Assembly: GCF_965363235.1 (NCBI RefSeq)
Contig: NC_134841.1
Coordinates: forward strand, 34,749,440-34,813,439
Direction: 5' to 3'
DNA from: Mytilus galloprovincialis
Lineage: Eukaryota; Mollusca; Bivalvia; Mytilida; Mytilidae
DNA length: 64,000 nt
Each line of letters starts with the position of its first letter. Positions within the stretch are counted from its first letter, which is position 1. Under the pieces are notes generated by a model. The model did not search any database. It saw only the letters and a list, made by a program, of their open reading frames with translations, and had not been told where the DNA came from. This document shows, in pieces, positions 21,599 to 34,289 of the stretch. The position numbers and the translations under genes were made by a program.

Positions 21599-23030
21599 TA
21601 AACGTTTCTATGTAATTAAATATCCCTGGCTTCTGAATGTTCAGGTGAAAGGGTTCCTTGGAAAAGTAATTCCGAATTTTGTACGCACAAACTTTATACA
21701 GTGTTACACAGTGAGTAAAACCATAATATGAACAATGATATCATATACCAAAGAAATCAATCTGCCGACATGAAAACTTGCTCGTTTATATCAGCCGCTA
21801 TTTGCAATAACTTCCCCGCCATATTTTGTCATAATGAGACAATAAAAACATTGATTTTCCATTTGAATCATGTGCAATTCTACATTTTGAAATAAGGAAT
21901 TGTCAAATTCAAACAAATATAATTTTTTATATGGAAAAAATTCTTTCAAAAGAAAGAATGAAGTCATTAAAAAACAAGAACCAAACGCAAATTAAGATAC
22001 AATGAATTTTAAATGTCATGAAAATTACAGCATCGAGCGACATTATGTCATATAGATCAACCGTGAGAAATCGGAAATCAAAATAAAATTTTATGTCGAC
22101 GATGTCTATACATGCATATAAAGACGTATTAACATATAAACTAAATGACTTATTGTTGGCACTCAAATCAAAACAGTTGGAAAGTCAAATCAAAAACGTA
22201 GTTGAAGAGCCTTGATTAGAAACCAAAAAAAAACATGTACCAAAACTGGCAAGGGTCGTCTATGCCTGGGGTATAAGAGTTTTGAATAGTTCTGCGTTTT
22301 ATAAACATTTATATTTTGAATATCAATGATATAACATAGTCACAATCAAGTGCTTATAACTAGCCTGGTGAATTATATCTTCCACCTTTCGAGTTGGACA
22401 TTAGGAGGTACAAAATATGCCTTACTAATTTTAAAAAGTCGACAAGAGACAAGACAATTTTATTCTTTAAAACACATTGGTACAAAGAATGAAATAATAA
22501 TACATGGTATGCAAAATAAATGGTGTACATGACAAGATAAGAATGTTACAATTATTATACAAGATCATTTAGTTATCATAATAGAAAAACAAAAGACAAA
22601 GGCTAAACAGGGAGACCTGCTAGTGAATTTATAACCTTTATAAATTTACATATATTTTAACTTATTTCTATGTGTTGTTTGTAATAATTTACAAAATTTG
22701 ATTACATTTACTATAACAATTTAAAAAAAAAAAGTTTTCTCGAGTCGTCGAGGGATCTTAAATTCAAAATGAAAGTTAGGTTCGTCACCTAATTCTTGAA
22801 ACTGACTAAATTAGACATTCTTTCTCTATCTAAACCTATCCATCTTCCAGTTTCATGATGACCAGTTCTAAATCTATATATATATATAATATCAAACATA
22901 TAACCCTATCTGTGGGACTGTTATACTATATAGTTCCAGCCTATCTCTATCTGGTAATAGATCTAAATATTTTTCGAATTCAAACTTATCCTTATAAAAT
23001 CTATATGATTAAAAAAGTAAAAATTATATA
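21599..23030. other. Intergenic DNA without genes
   Basis: AT-rich sequence with a short TA-repeat near 22,880. Nothing coding or repeated is recognised. Confidence 0.4.
23007..23025 (-). terminator. Pol III T-run terminator of tRNA-Arg
   Basis: On the minus strand TTTTTACTTTTTT begins about ten bases after the tRNA discriminator base, a standard RNA polymerase III stop. Confidence 0.7.
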
Positions 23031-23033
23031 CGT

Positions 23034-23106
23034 CATCCACGGTGGGATTCGAACCCACGACCTCCGGATTAGAAGTCCGGCGCGCTATCCCCTGCGCTAC
23101 GCGGAC
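23034..23106 (-). tRNA. tRNA-Arg (anticodon UCU)
   Basis: 73 nt without an intron. On the minus strand it folds as a full cloverleaf. The acceptor stem GTCCGCG pairs with CGTGGAT and the discriminator is G. The D arm is GCGC/GCGC. The anticodon stem is CCGGA/TCCGG around the loop CTTCTAA, giving anticodon TCT. The T arm is GTGGG/CCCAC around TTCGAAT. The A-box and B-box (GGTTCGAATCC) are intact. A T-run (TTTTTACTTTTTT) follows within about 25 bases, as expected for RNA polymerase III termination. It looks functional. Confidence 0.95.
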
Positions 23107-23273
23107 ATAATAAATATTTGGCTTATTTAAATAGTACTACCTGACTTGTAAATAAACAACATAACCCCATTGAGCACTAAACTTTTTATAAAGAGTCGAT
23201 AAACATTTTTTGGTGCAAGAATGAAGAAATTTTTAAGTTTTTGTTGGCTTTTACTTATTGTCCTTTTTGTTGT

Positions 23274-24767
23274 CAGTGGCGTAGCTAGGCGGAAGCTCGG
23301 AAGCCAAGGCTTCAACATCGTTTAGTCAAAAACAAAAAATCATAATAAAAATAATAAAAAATAAAAACGAGCTAGAGGTATGAGAGAGAGGGAGGAGACT
23401 CCGAGTGAAAGAAAGTGAAGGGGAAAATAAATGGGCACTGTGCGGTTAAATAAACAAAAAGTTGTAGAAGTCAACGAGTCGATATCACTTCTCAGACTCT
23501 CGGCGTTCGTTCCCATCACCAGCGCTTTATTTCCCCTCTTTTTATAGCAGACGAATATTGTGTCTGCAGGGTGTTCTGCTATTTACAATGCAACGCAGAA
23601 TTGACAATGCCTGTGACCAATTTCACCGCTGAATCAACGCAGTTTCAGTGTCATGTGCCGGGTTAAAACATATCTGCGTTATACGATGACAACCGAACGA
23701 CTTTCGGGGCTATAGATGTATCCTTCACGCGTACAAGGAGACGTCCATTGATAAAGTAATTGACATTAGGGTTGCTTTTTTGTTGGTGAGAGAGATTGAC
23801 TCTGACCAGGGACAGTCTATACTAGTTAGTATAGAAAGTCCCTGCTTTGACTCTTTTAATAATTCATATCCACACAAACAATTCAAACGAGAAAACTAAC
23901 GGCCTGATTCATGTACAAAATAATGAAAGAAAAACAAATATGATACAGCAACAAACGACAACCATTACACTGAATTACATGCTCCTGACTTGGGACAGGC
24001 ACATACCGAATGTGGCGGGGCTAAACTAATTTGAAGGCATCATCCTGCCCTAACCTGGGTACCCATTATATTAACCTGAATATATTGTTTACATCTCATC
24101 ACCAAACAATTTTTAATGGTGTGGTTTTTGTCGAGCCTGCGACTTTTGTCACAAACGCGATCTTTACATTCCGTCGTCGTCGGCGGCGGCGGCGGCGTCC
24201 AGAAATATTCACTGTGTGGTTAAAGTTTTTGAAATTTTAATAACTTTCTTAAACAACCCTGGATTTCTACCAAACTTGGACAGAAGCTTGAATATGATCA
24301 AAAGCTAGTATCTAGAAGGAAATTAAAAAAATATATATTTCCTGTTTTTCCGTATATTACTTATATATGGACTTAGTTTTTCATCCAGTTACATACAGTC
24401 TGCAGTTAAAGTTCTTAAAACATTTATTAGATTCTTAAAGCAGGCGAGACACTGGTCTTAGCAAATATAACCTTTTTATCCCACTGGAATCTCCTGGTTT
24501 TTACAGTTTCTTTGAGGAACAATATATATTTTTTCACAAAATTATCTGACTTGTATCAAACAAAAATGCTTTTGACTACACCTTAACATTCAATATTTTC
24601 AGTTAATATTTGTGGGTCTAAAACCCTAAAATCCCGGAGCTTCCGGGGGCTTCGCTCCCTGGTCCCCTATCAGGGCTTTGCCCTGGACCCACTGGGGGCC
24701 TTAAGCGGCCCCCAGACCCCCTGCCTATTTTGGCTTCACCTTCAACATTTGTCTAGCTACGCCACTG
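23274..24767. mobile_element. hAT-like non-autonomous element (CAGTGGCGTAGCTAG ends)
   Basis: Perfect 15-bp inverted ends, CAGTGGCGTAGCTAG and CTAGCTACGCCACTG, bound 1.49 kb. Ends of this form are typical of hAT elements. The flanks share GTTGT but not a clean 8-bp duplication. The interior is a mosaic: a 'CTTGGGACAGGCACATACC' mussel repeat piece (23,985-24,020), a CGG-tract bivalve repeat (24,131-24,240, matching inverted DNA at 32,095-32,180) and a G/C-rich block (24,630-24,725). No transposase frame is present. Confidence 0.65.
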
Positions 24768-25147
24768 GTTGTGGGGATGTAGAAATTACAAAGCCCATGT
24801 ATGTATGTATGTATGTACTCGAGATTCCGCCAATTTTGACGCACCCCTTGATCTGTTGATTGACTGCAAGGGTACAGCGGATCCATGTACACTCCCGAAG
24901 GATTAATGACATTAATGGAGATATGTCCTTTACAATATTATCCCACCACCAGAATAATCCCCACCCAACACCGCCCAAGGGAGCGTGTAGGACACCGGGA
25001 AGTCTGTTATTATGGTGGAGGAAGCCGAAACTTAATTAAATCTTTGGAATGGGAAAATTTAGAAATAAGAAGGAAAAAAGCTAGCCATGATTAACTATAT
25101 GCTGTATAAAATAAATTGGGGTTAGTTGAAGTTCCTAAAGACAATTT
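24768..25147. repeat. Repeat remnant with ATGT microsatellite
   Basis: A short (ATGT)n run at about 24,797-24,818 is followed by a segment I recognise as a mussel repeat (AGGACACCGGGAAGTCTGTT). Confidence 0.5.
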
Positions 25148-27610
25148 CACTGGGGTAAATGTGATCTCCGTAACTGCAGTTACGTATATCAAAAGATGGC
25201 GGAGGATGTTTCTGGTCAATATTTCTTTTGTCAACTTTGTAATAGTAATGTATAACTAAATTTGAAACTGAAATACTAAGTGTTTTATTCATAATTCGAC
25301 CGCTAAATGGAAAAAACAGCCATCTAAAATATCGTGTTGATATGGGTAACTGAAGTAAATAAATTTTTAATGATATCCGTAACTGGAAATTTTGATATCC
25401 GTAACTGATTTTATTTCTAAACAATTCAATCATGTTTGGTATGAAATATAAATGTCTCTGGTTATTAAAAGTGTAATATATTTTAATCAGAAATGTTCTT
25501 CGAAGACTTAAAATTATATATGTGAAAATATTGATCAGGCTTCCAATTCTGTATTTCTATATAGATATAGGTAGATGTCGTGTCAGTGTCAATGAGTGCC
25601 TCTCCATCCAAATAACAATTTAAAAAAGTAAACCATTATAGGTCAATGTGCGGCCTTCAACACCGAGCCTTTGCTCTCACCGAACAACACGCTGTAAAGG
25701 GTCCCAAAATTACTAGTGTAAAACCTTTCAAACTGGAAAACCAACCGTCGAATTTATATAAAAAAAAACCGAGAAACGAGAAACACGTATAAATTACATA
25801 AACAAACGACAACTACTGTACATCAGATTCCTGACTTAGGACAGGTGCAAACATTTGCGGCGGGATTAAACGTTTTAATGGTAACTATATAGTCAGTAGC
25901 ATGAATTGTGAGATAGAGGGCGGAAATTTGGTAGCTTTTAATAGATGAAATATAAGCAAAATTGAGAACGGACAGTCAGCCTTAAACAAAAACAAATATC
26001 AAAATCTCAAACAAATTTATTACAACTGTCATATTCTTGATTTGGCACAAGCATTTCCTAATGTAAAAAACTGGTAGATTAAAGCTGGTTCTATAGCTAG
26101 CTAAACTTGTATGAGTCAGATCAGATGACAAACAGCAAGTATATAAACACTAAATTTCAAGACCCCCAAGAGTGTCTCGGGATTGGAAGAATGGTCTCCA
26201 TTGGTCTACCTTCCCCTAAACAATGGCCAAAGTGGGGCGTCCGTTTTGCTGTCCAGGATGCACAAGTACGCATCCACGTTCGGTCAGAATGGGAACATTT
26301 TTTTAATCAGATGCCTCGTGTAGAGAGAAATCCGTGCTTTTTTGTACGTTAATAATCCTTGTAACATCTCTTTGAGGGGTCCATAAACGGCATGTGGCAA
26401 AGACAAACTTTTTTCCCTATTCAATCTGCCATTCCCGTGGCAGTCCAATATTATTCGAACTTCATCCAGGACGGCCTCTCATGCAAGACTTACCTACTGT
26501 ATCTATGTTTTTGCTCGTCCTGAACATATATATAATAAAAAAAAGTAATGTGGTACGAGTGTAAAGAGACTCTCCTTAAAAGAGACTCCTCAAAAGAGAC
26601 TCTCCTTAAAGCTCATACCACATAGTCTGCTATAAAAGGCACTGAAAGGACAATGTGACACAATTCAAACAAATCAACTAATAGCCTTATTTTTTATAAA
26701 AAAATAACGAAAAACACAGCAACAAAAGACAACCACTGAATTGCAGGCTTCTAATTTGTGTCAGGCCTGGGCAAATACAGGATGTGGCGACGATAAACAT
26801 GTTACCTGGTGTCCAATCCTCCCCTAACCTGTGACAGTGGTGTAACGGAACAACATAAGAGCGGACTTAAAAATCAGTTGAAAAGGCTTAATCTTCATGT
26901 GAATGCAAATAAAAATATCTTTTACACAAAAAAGGCGAACGTGGGAGGGTACTTGTACATAAAAAAACCAAGCAGACTCTAAACAAAGATCTGTGAGTAA
27001 TCGCAAGTACTGAAAGCTAGTTCAAAGCAAAAAAAAACTATTAAAAAATCATGCATCTATAACTAATTTTTCAGTTATAACACATCCAACATCCAAAGGA
27101 CTAAGTGTGAAGAAGTCTTAAACAGTGGGTTTTTTCTAATGTTGTTATAACATTGTGGGCATATTATTTTTTATCCCGATGATTTCATATATTTTGACGA
27201 ATTTATGACAGTTTTATTTCAGAAATAAATGATTGTCCGAACTATTAAATCGAGGATAATGAATGAAGCAGAGACACAATTCAACAGTTACGGATATCAT
27301 TCTCTAAATATTTGTTACAGTTACGGATATCATTCTCTAAATATTTGTTACAGTTACGGTTATCAGTTTATACAGTTACCCATATCTTCGGGATGTTTTG
27401 AAATGATAATTTTACCATTTAGCGGTTGAACTATGAAAAGAGGCTTTGTATTTAAGTTTCAAACTTATTAATACTTTAGATAAGACAAGAACTACCGAAA
27501 AATAATTCAGAATTATTACACAATTGACAAAAGTAACATTGAACAGAAACATCGTCCGCCATCTTGGGATATGCGTAACTGCAGTTAGGGAGATCACATT
27601 TACCCTAGTG
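25148..27610. mobile_element. 2.46-kb long-TIR element, CACTGGGGTAAATG ends
   Basis: The ends CACTGGGGTAAATGTGATCT and AGATCACATTTACCCTAGTG are the tips of inverted arms of about 260-330 bases (25,148-25,410 and 27,280-27,610). AATTT flanks both sides (25,143-25,147 and 27,611-27,615). The inner end of each arm carries repeated GATATCCGTAACTG words: two to three on the left, three to four on the right. The interior holds mussel repeats (25,600-25,870 and 26,680-26,830) and an unassigned open stretch at 26,107-26,352. No transposase frame is seen, so it looks non-autonomous. Confidence 0.85.
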
Positions 27611-28206
27611 AATTTAACAATATCTGATAGACGTACTAGGGGGAAACATAAACTTAGGCAAATATCTACAAACAAAGATTTCTATTAATTTTCATTCTAT
27701 CCTCGCACTATTTCGGACTGGAACTCACTACCTGAAGCAATAGGTATGTCTGACACCCTGGAATCCCTTCAAAAGTGGCATATCCACTCTAACACTTGAA
27801 GGATCCACAACAACTTATTAAACTACAAAGCCACTGTACATAATGTATATATGTTATTGTTAACGATTTTTCTTTGTCATATTATTTTTAAATTAAGTCC
27901 ATATGTACATAGCACACAAGTTCCGGGAAGTTTTCAATTTCTATAACAATAATATATGAATACTATTTCGAAAGACAGATAATAATAGATCACACTTTAT
28001 GCGGAAAATTTATAAAATGTAAAACTTCAAAAGACATGTTTTACAAAAACAATATTATTGTAAAATGAAAAATGTAATTTTTTATTAAACAACTTTAATT
28101 TCTCAGATAAATACAGCCCGTAACAGAGAAGTGATCGAATTGATGTTTCTTTACCGTCAAAATTAGCTACGTTATCGACAAACTTAATTGAGTAGTGACC
28201 GAACTA
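27611..28206. other. Intergenic DNA with dispersed homology
   Basis: 27,947-28,105 resembles 55,084-55,240 in the same orientation. 28,095-28,206 resembles, inverted, 47,013-47,116. These are pieces of an unidentified repeat into which the next element inserted. Confidence 0.5.
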
Positions 28207-28321
28207 CAGTAGGACAACCGGATGTGCCTTTTTGGCCAAAATGTGATTCGGCGGCGCTCAGTAGTCCTACGCCGAAAATTGGACTATTTTGCGTCGGCCG
28301 ACGTCAGCTGAAAAATGGCGC

Positions 28322-30179
28322 GCTTTTGTAAAAAAAAATCATTCGTTTATAGCAAAGTACCGGCGGTAAATGCTGTTGATTGTAAGCACATTTATAAGAG
28401 AAAAATATACGAGTTTACTTATTATTTTCATGTTTGAACAAAAAAATAAAAGAAAATCTTATTTTTTCACATCTGAACATAGAATTTCGGATTTCGATTT
28501 TCTGCACTGTAGAATTAAATAGCGATATTAAAAAGGGGTACAAAAAAAAGCCTATCCTTCAATTACCCTAAAATTTTTACATCGTAATTTCGCTAGTTTT
28601 TCACATCGAAATCCGTAAAGAAAAGGGGTGTCCAAATTAGGGCAAAAAATTGTACCCATTTTAAAGTAGGGGTCTCAATTTTTTATAGGTTTTTCCTTGC
28701 ATTGCCGGTAGAATTAGAAATTGGGAAAGATTCTGTTTTTAAAGTTAATATTCATTCAACTATCAAGAAAAGCTGAATCCTTATATATGTAACCCCTATA
28801 CAAATATCAATATGTGTCAATAAATTGTGAAATTATAGATTTTTTTTCGAAATTGAAGAAGGCGCCATTTTTGGATATTTCTCTATTACGTCTATTGGTC
28901 TGCTATAATTATTAGATGATTCTAAAAAATTTCCGCCTCGATTTTTTTTATACTTTCATTTTATAATCTTTGGTACATAATGCAGATGTTATGAAAAAAT
29001 TAGGCACTTCTATCGAGTAGAAATGGAGAACGGTCATTGTTATTTTGTATGTCCCCACCATGGGGGCGTGGTCCTCCTTTCCCCTTGTTTCTGAAGTACA
29101 CGATAGCTATTCATCTCTCGAAATTAATTATCAACTAAATATCATTGAAACAAAATGAATATATTTTAAGACATCAATAAATTTTAAGTGCTACTGATTT
29201 TTTTAATAGAATATGCTGGAATCGACCCCATCCGATGTTGTGTCAATACATAGATCAACGTTGTTAATTTCCGGCGCCGAAAATGTCAACGTAAAAACGT
29301 AAAATGTCAGTAAAAGTTGGAATCTTTTCTTCTTTGTATCAAATTGTTTATCTTAATGTCAAGAAAGTCATGCAATATGTTGAATATGTTGTTATACCAA
29401 AACAGGCTTTACTTGGTAAACTAATAGTTTAAGGCCTACATCATCATGAGATTGACTTGTTGACATCGTACTTATAGTTGATCAAGATTCATTTCGTGCA
29501 TATTGTTACCGGCCGCCGAGTTCTTAACAGGAACAACTTATCTGTTTGGTCATATCGATTTCTTTCATAATTTTCCTTTCGTTCGTTCGTTCGTTAATGC
29601 AGTTATCGGTATGTGTTTTGTTTTGTTTCTTTTTTTTGGGGTCAAAAGTGGTGGGGGGGGGGGGGGGGCTCTTTTAATTTTATCAAAGGCATGCGTAATT
29701 TTTAGGGGCTTATGGTTCTCAATTTTTGGTTTGCAGTGAAGGTTCAATCTCTTCATGACTTTACATATTTCAAATCTGCAGTTTATTAGGTCAATGATTA
29801 TTTATAATTACTGTATTAGTATTACATATATATAGTAATATATCTATGCAAAAAGGGGGGGGGGGTGGCGACCATTTGCTATTCTAGGTATGACTAGGTG
29901 GTGGGAATTCGAAGAGAATCCTGGTGTGTTTGTACTAGTACTTGTCTGTCCTAGGTGCTTTACCTTTATCTCCATTCAACGGTACCTGTTCATCTTTTTT
30001 TTTGTTATTTTGTTTAATGTAAATTATTTGAATGAAGTATGTAAAAGTTTGTTGCCAACTTTTTTTGATAAACCGCATAAATCATAACATTGGAGATCTA
30101 TAGTATGATTTTTTTTCTGGATTGACTATTTATTAATTTGCATCCATTGCATCATATGCTTTTATTTTTAATTATATTT
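28322..30179. other. Interior of the 6.9-kb element, left part
   Basis: AT-rich, non-coding. It holds a (CGTT)n run near 29,578, G-runs at about 29,652 and 29,858, and no recognised repeat family. Confidence 0.4.
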
Positions 30180-30375
30180 CACTTTTGCATACAGACGCAG
30201 AATATTCCTTTTCAGGTCGTCTTGTGTCATGTTCTTTAGGGGTCTTTTATATATGTAGCTTACTGTACATTATTGGTTCTGCTAAAATAAATGTTGAAGG
30301 CTGTCAGAGATCTATATTTAGTCATTTGGTATCTGGTGAAGAGTTGTCTCATTGGCAATCATACCCCAACTTCTG
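30180..30375 (+). repeat. Mussel repeat with 'GTTGTCTCATTGGCAATC' tail
   Basis: The tail GAGTTGTCTCATTGGCAATC marks a common mussel repeat. Other copies or tails are at 38,690-38,830, 48,528-48,682, 52,020-52,155, 58,700-58,865 and 59,130-59,290 (all plus) and 25,600-25,870 (minus). Confidence 0.6.
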
Positions 30376-31107
30376 ATTTTCATATTAGAACTGTAATCAA
30401 GCCTTAAGCAGGCAAACTGAAAGGGAACTGTAGTACCTTTAATAAATAACTTCTTACAAAAAACTGTTCCACTTAAAAAAAATCAATGAAGTATTTCAAA
30501 TGATACAATGTAGCTAGCCATATGGAATATGTTTTGTATGCTGTGCATCTCTTTTCTCCTTTCAGTCACAGGGGCTATGTTGCATGGTTGTTTGTATCAT
30601 ACATTTGTAACTGGTGGAAGGATATACATGTAGTAATGCAGTGTTGATTAGTGATTCCCATCTCCCTAAATTGATAGGGATAAAATAATTAAATTATTTC
30701 ACTAAATCTCAATAATAGGGCAAAAGTGAAGGAAATCAATCTAAGCACACTATTGGTTCTGCTCTGTCAGACATGTTATCTGCTCTTTGGTTGGGTTGTC
30801 TCTTTAAAACCTTGCCCATTTCCATTTTCAATTTAATAGATTATTTAAGTATGTGATATGTGATAAATATCCAAAAGTGAGCTTATTTGATCAAATTCAT
30901 CCTTGTGATTCAATTCTTGAAAAAATATCATAGCAAAATTGAGTTTTACAACATATGGGTAAAAGGTAAAAGTCTAATTTACCATGAAAAAAGTCAAATA
31001 ATTCTGGAATGGTAAAAGGTAAAAGTGAGCTTTCTTTAAATTACACACATGCAAAATAAAAGGGAAGAGTCCAGAGGGATGATATATTCATTTTTCAGAA
31101 GTATACA

Positions 31108-32180
31108 ATACAAGAGTGCACACGCTGAAATGTCTCGCCTTCTTTACTAATCATTGATATTATGTTGATAGTCCAAAATATAAAGCTTTATTACAACTGT
31201 CACACAAATTTAACATTAACCAAGTAAACATTGACCAATGAACCATGAAAATGAGGTCAAGGTCAGATGAACTGTTCCAGGCAGTCATGTACAGCAAGCA
31301 AATCTTCCATACAACAATAGTTGACCTATTGCTCATAGTTTAAGAAAACAGACCAAAACAAAAACTTAACATTGAGCAATGAACTGTGAAAATGAGGTCA
31401 AGTTCAAATAAAACCTGTGTGACTGACATAGATCATAAAATATTTCCATACACCAAATATAGTTGACCAATTGCATATAGTATTAGAAAAAAGACCAAAA
31501 CTCAAAAACTTAACTTTTACCACTGAACCATGAAAATGAGGTCAAGGTGAGATGACACCTGCCAGCTAGACATGTACACCTTACAATCATTCAATACACC
31601 AAATAAAGTAGACCTATTGCATACAGTATATTAAGAAAAACAGACAAAAACTTAACTATAACCACTGAACCATGAAAACAAGGTCAAGGTCAGATGACAC
31701 CTGTAAGTTTGACATGTATACCTTACAGTCCTTCCATATACCAAATATCCTAGACCTATTGCTTATAGTATCTGAGATATGGACTTGACCACCAAAACTT
31801 AACATTGTTCACTGATCCATGAAATGAGGTCGAGGTCAAGTGAAAACTGTCTGATGGGCATGAGGACCTTGCAAGGGATGACATACCAAATATAGTTATC
31901 CTATTACTTATAATGAGAGAGAATTTAACATTACAAAAAATCTTAACTTTTTTTTCAAGAAGTCACTGAACCATGAAAATGAGGTCAAGGACATTGGACA
32001 TGTCACTGACAGAAACTTCTTAACATGAGGCATCTATTTACCAAGATGAAGCATCCAGGTCTTCACCTTCTTAAATATAAAGCTTTTTAGTAGTTAGCTA
32101 ACGCCGCTTCCATAGCGGCCGGATCACTATCCCTTTGTAGAGCTTTCTGCAACAAAAGTCGCAGGCTCGACAAAAACGAG
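31108..32180 (+). repeat. Bivalve-type repeat with six ~150-bp internal units
   Basis: Units containing CCATGAAAATGAGGTCAAGG recur at about 31,243, 31,387, 31,529, 31,671, 31,815 and 31,972. The element ends with CGCCGCTTCCATAGCGGCCG and GCAGGCTCGACAAAAACG. The last part appears inverted at 24,131-24,200, beside a CGG tract. It is a widespread bivalve repeat in my recollection; no coding frame. Confidence 0.75.
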
Positions 32181-34085
32181 GAATCTTATTAATTATACAA
32201 CAGTGATATAATATTAGTTTGGAACTTTTTTTAATGAAAATAACGGAGTCAATAATCTGAATTGTTTTACTAAATATGGTGACATAAAGTCACATTTCAC
32301 TTGTGCACATTTTAATGTTGATGAATCTTGCATATTTCAAAATCCTCTTTTTACTACACATTGAGCCCATAGTCAGCTTAAGTTTCATTTATTCAATCCT
32401 GCATAAGTTCAACAAAAATGTCTGCTAATAAACACTTGAACCACCTTGGTTACCATTCTGTACATGAATATATCTCTCATAACAAATTTCATATACATTG
32501 CTGATTCAAGGTATCAAAATTTTCATCCTCCAGTAAAATTATTCTTCTGACAGTGTACTGAAAATTGAAAAAAATATTTTGTTATTAAATTAAGTTTGTT
32601 GATTCAATTAAAAAGTAATGATGAATGATAATTTTAATATAATATATTTCATTGTTATGGGCATCGATGACCCAAATATGGTCTGCTTAAGTCATTCTCT
32701 TATTTGAAAAAAATGCTTGTTTTCAAAATTCCAATAGGGAACATACTATATATAATTGTATAAATAAACCAATTTTTCAAGACGTTTCGGCCATTGGCCT
32801 TCTTCAGTTCTTTATTTTTTGAAAAAAAATGGTCAAGTTTATTATAAAAACTTCTGACATTCTCACGGATATTATGCACATCATGTAAGAGTTAATTCCC
32901 TTATATTGTTTTTAATCTAAATATAAATGAATTTTAAATTACTGTACTCTTCATTCTTGAAATTAGGTTTTAAATCCAAATGAAACTATCTTGAAATTAT
33001 ACAGCATAGATGACACATCATGTAGTATAAAATCTTTAAACTATTAAAAGTACACCATTTGGCCTTAAAGTCTGTGTATGATTCTTGGACCTATAAACTA
33101 TAAATTTTAACTTGCATTACAAATTTATTCCATTGGCAATTTTCTTGTCTGACTGTTAAATGTAAAATATTTTCAGTCTATTTTCTTATCAAAATAGTGT
33201 TAATTCATAATGTCTATCATGTTTTGTTTCATATTTGTGGGATTGAAATCATAGTGCATTGTAAATAACCCACTGGTGTTACACTGAACAGACACATTTG
33301 GATTACTTACCCTTAATCATGTTAATATATTCTAGTCATATTGTTTTCTATTTTAAACAAAATAATTTTGCTTTCAAAATTACTCTTCTTTGACATTCCA
33401 TTTGATTACTGTTTTCTTGCTGTATGTTTATCATATATGTGCATGTTCTGCAAGTGTTTTTGTTGATACATAAAAGTCCTCTGTTTTGAATTTTTGGTTC
33501 ATAGTGAACATCTTTCTCCATCCTGTGAACATAAAGCAAATGTACATATAATTACTAAATCTATTATACTAAATTTTTCAAAGCAAAATTAATTTTGCAT
33601 TGTTATTACATGTATCAACACATGAATACAAATTTGCCAAATAAATTATAAAGAAAATAAAATATTTTCTTGCTCCAATGAAGACCCATTGGTGGCTGTC
33701 GACTGTTGTCTGCTCTTTGGTTGGGTTGCTGTTTCTTTGACACATTACCCATTTTCATTCTCAATTTTATATATCTATTATGTGTTATAAATGATTATGC
33801 CTCTAGCATTTCTGCTCAATACATAAAAGTTTCAGACAAAGAAAGTGTACATAAATATTTGTAATAATTCCTGGTCATGAGATACATTTTAATGCATGTG
33901 TAAGATCTGAAATGGGTGGGTGATTCAGTGGTTAATTTCAATGTGTAAATTTCTTTTAAAATATGAGATATGGATTGAGAGGATGCATATTGTATATGGG
34001 AAAGAGGAGCCTGTGCCTGTAATCGCTTTCCTTTTGTATTTTATGTTTAATATGAAAGATTAAATTCTTATGAATATTACATTTT
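32181..34085. other. AT-rich interior with a hammerhead-like motif
   Basis: Non-coding. 32,766-32,812 holds a minus-strand hammerhead-like motif (separate entry) and 33,675-33,775 a fragment of the repeat seen at 1-650. Nothing else is recognised. Confidence 0.4.
32766..32812 (-). ncRNA. Hammerhead-ribozyme-like motif (stem III minimal)
   Basis: On the minus strand the order is CTGAAGA, stem II AGGCC-AAT-GGCC, then GAAACGTC. This is the hammerhead core CUGANGA...GAAA with a GUC cleavage triplet and a stem III of at most two base pairs. That shape is known from Penelope-like elements, where dimers are active. Position 7 of the core is A instead of the usual U, which hammerheads tolerate. Stem I has only about two pairs here, so activity is doubtful. 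Confidence 0.55.
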
Positions 34086-34289
34086 GGAGGGGGGATAGGA
34101 CCTTTATCGGGACTCCGAGGTCGGCTGTTTTTAAGCTCGGGATTTCGGGATTGACCCTTTCGGGATCCGGGAATTCTTTTTTTTTGGATTTCGGGATGCC
34201 GGGATTTACTTTATTTAATTTCGGGACCTCAGGATTTAGTGTTTTTAAGCCTAGGATTTCGGGATCAGGACCCCTCCTATCCCCCCTCA
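34086..34289. mobile_element. 204-bp palindromic element with repeated TTTCGGGA words
   Basis: Ends GGAGGGGGGATAGGACC and GGACCCCTCCTATCCCCCC are inverted complements. The inside repeats GGATTTCGGGAT-like words (34,138, 34,180, 34,190 and 34,255). Frames of 93-95 codons are open on both strands only because the repeat lacks stops. Confidence 0.7.

Noticed and set aside
22855-23130. Open frame with GGIRTHDLRIRSPARYPL
   Set aside because: It is the antisense translation of the tRNA-Arg gene, a well-known false protein.
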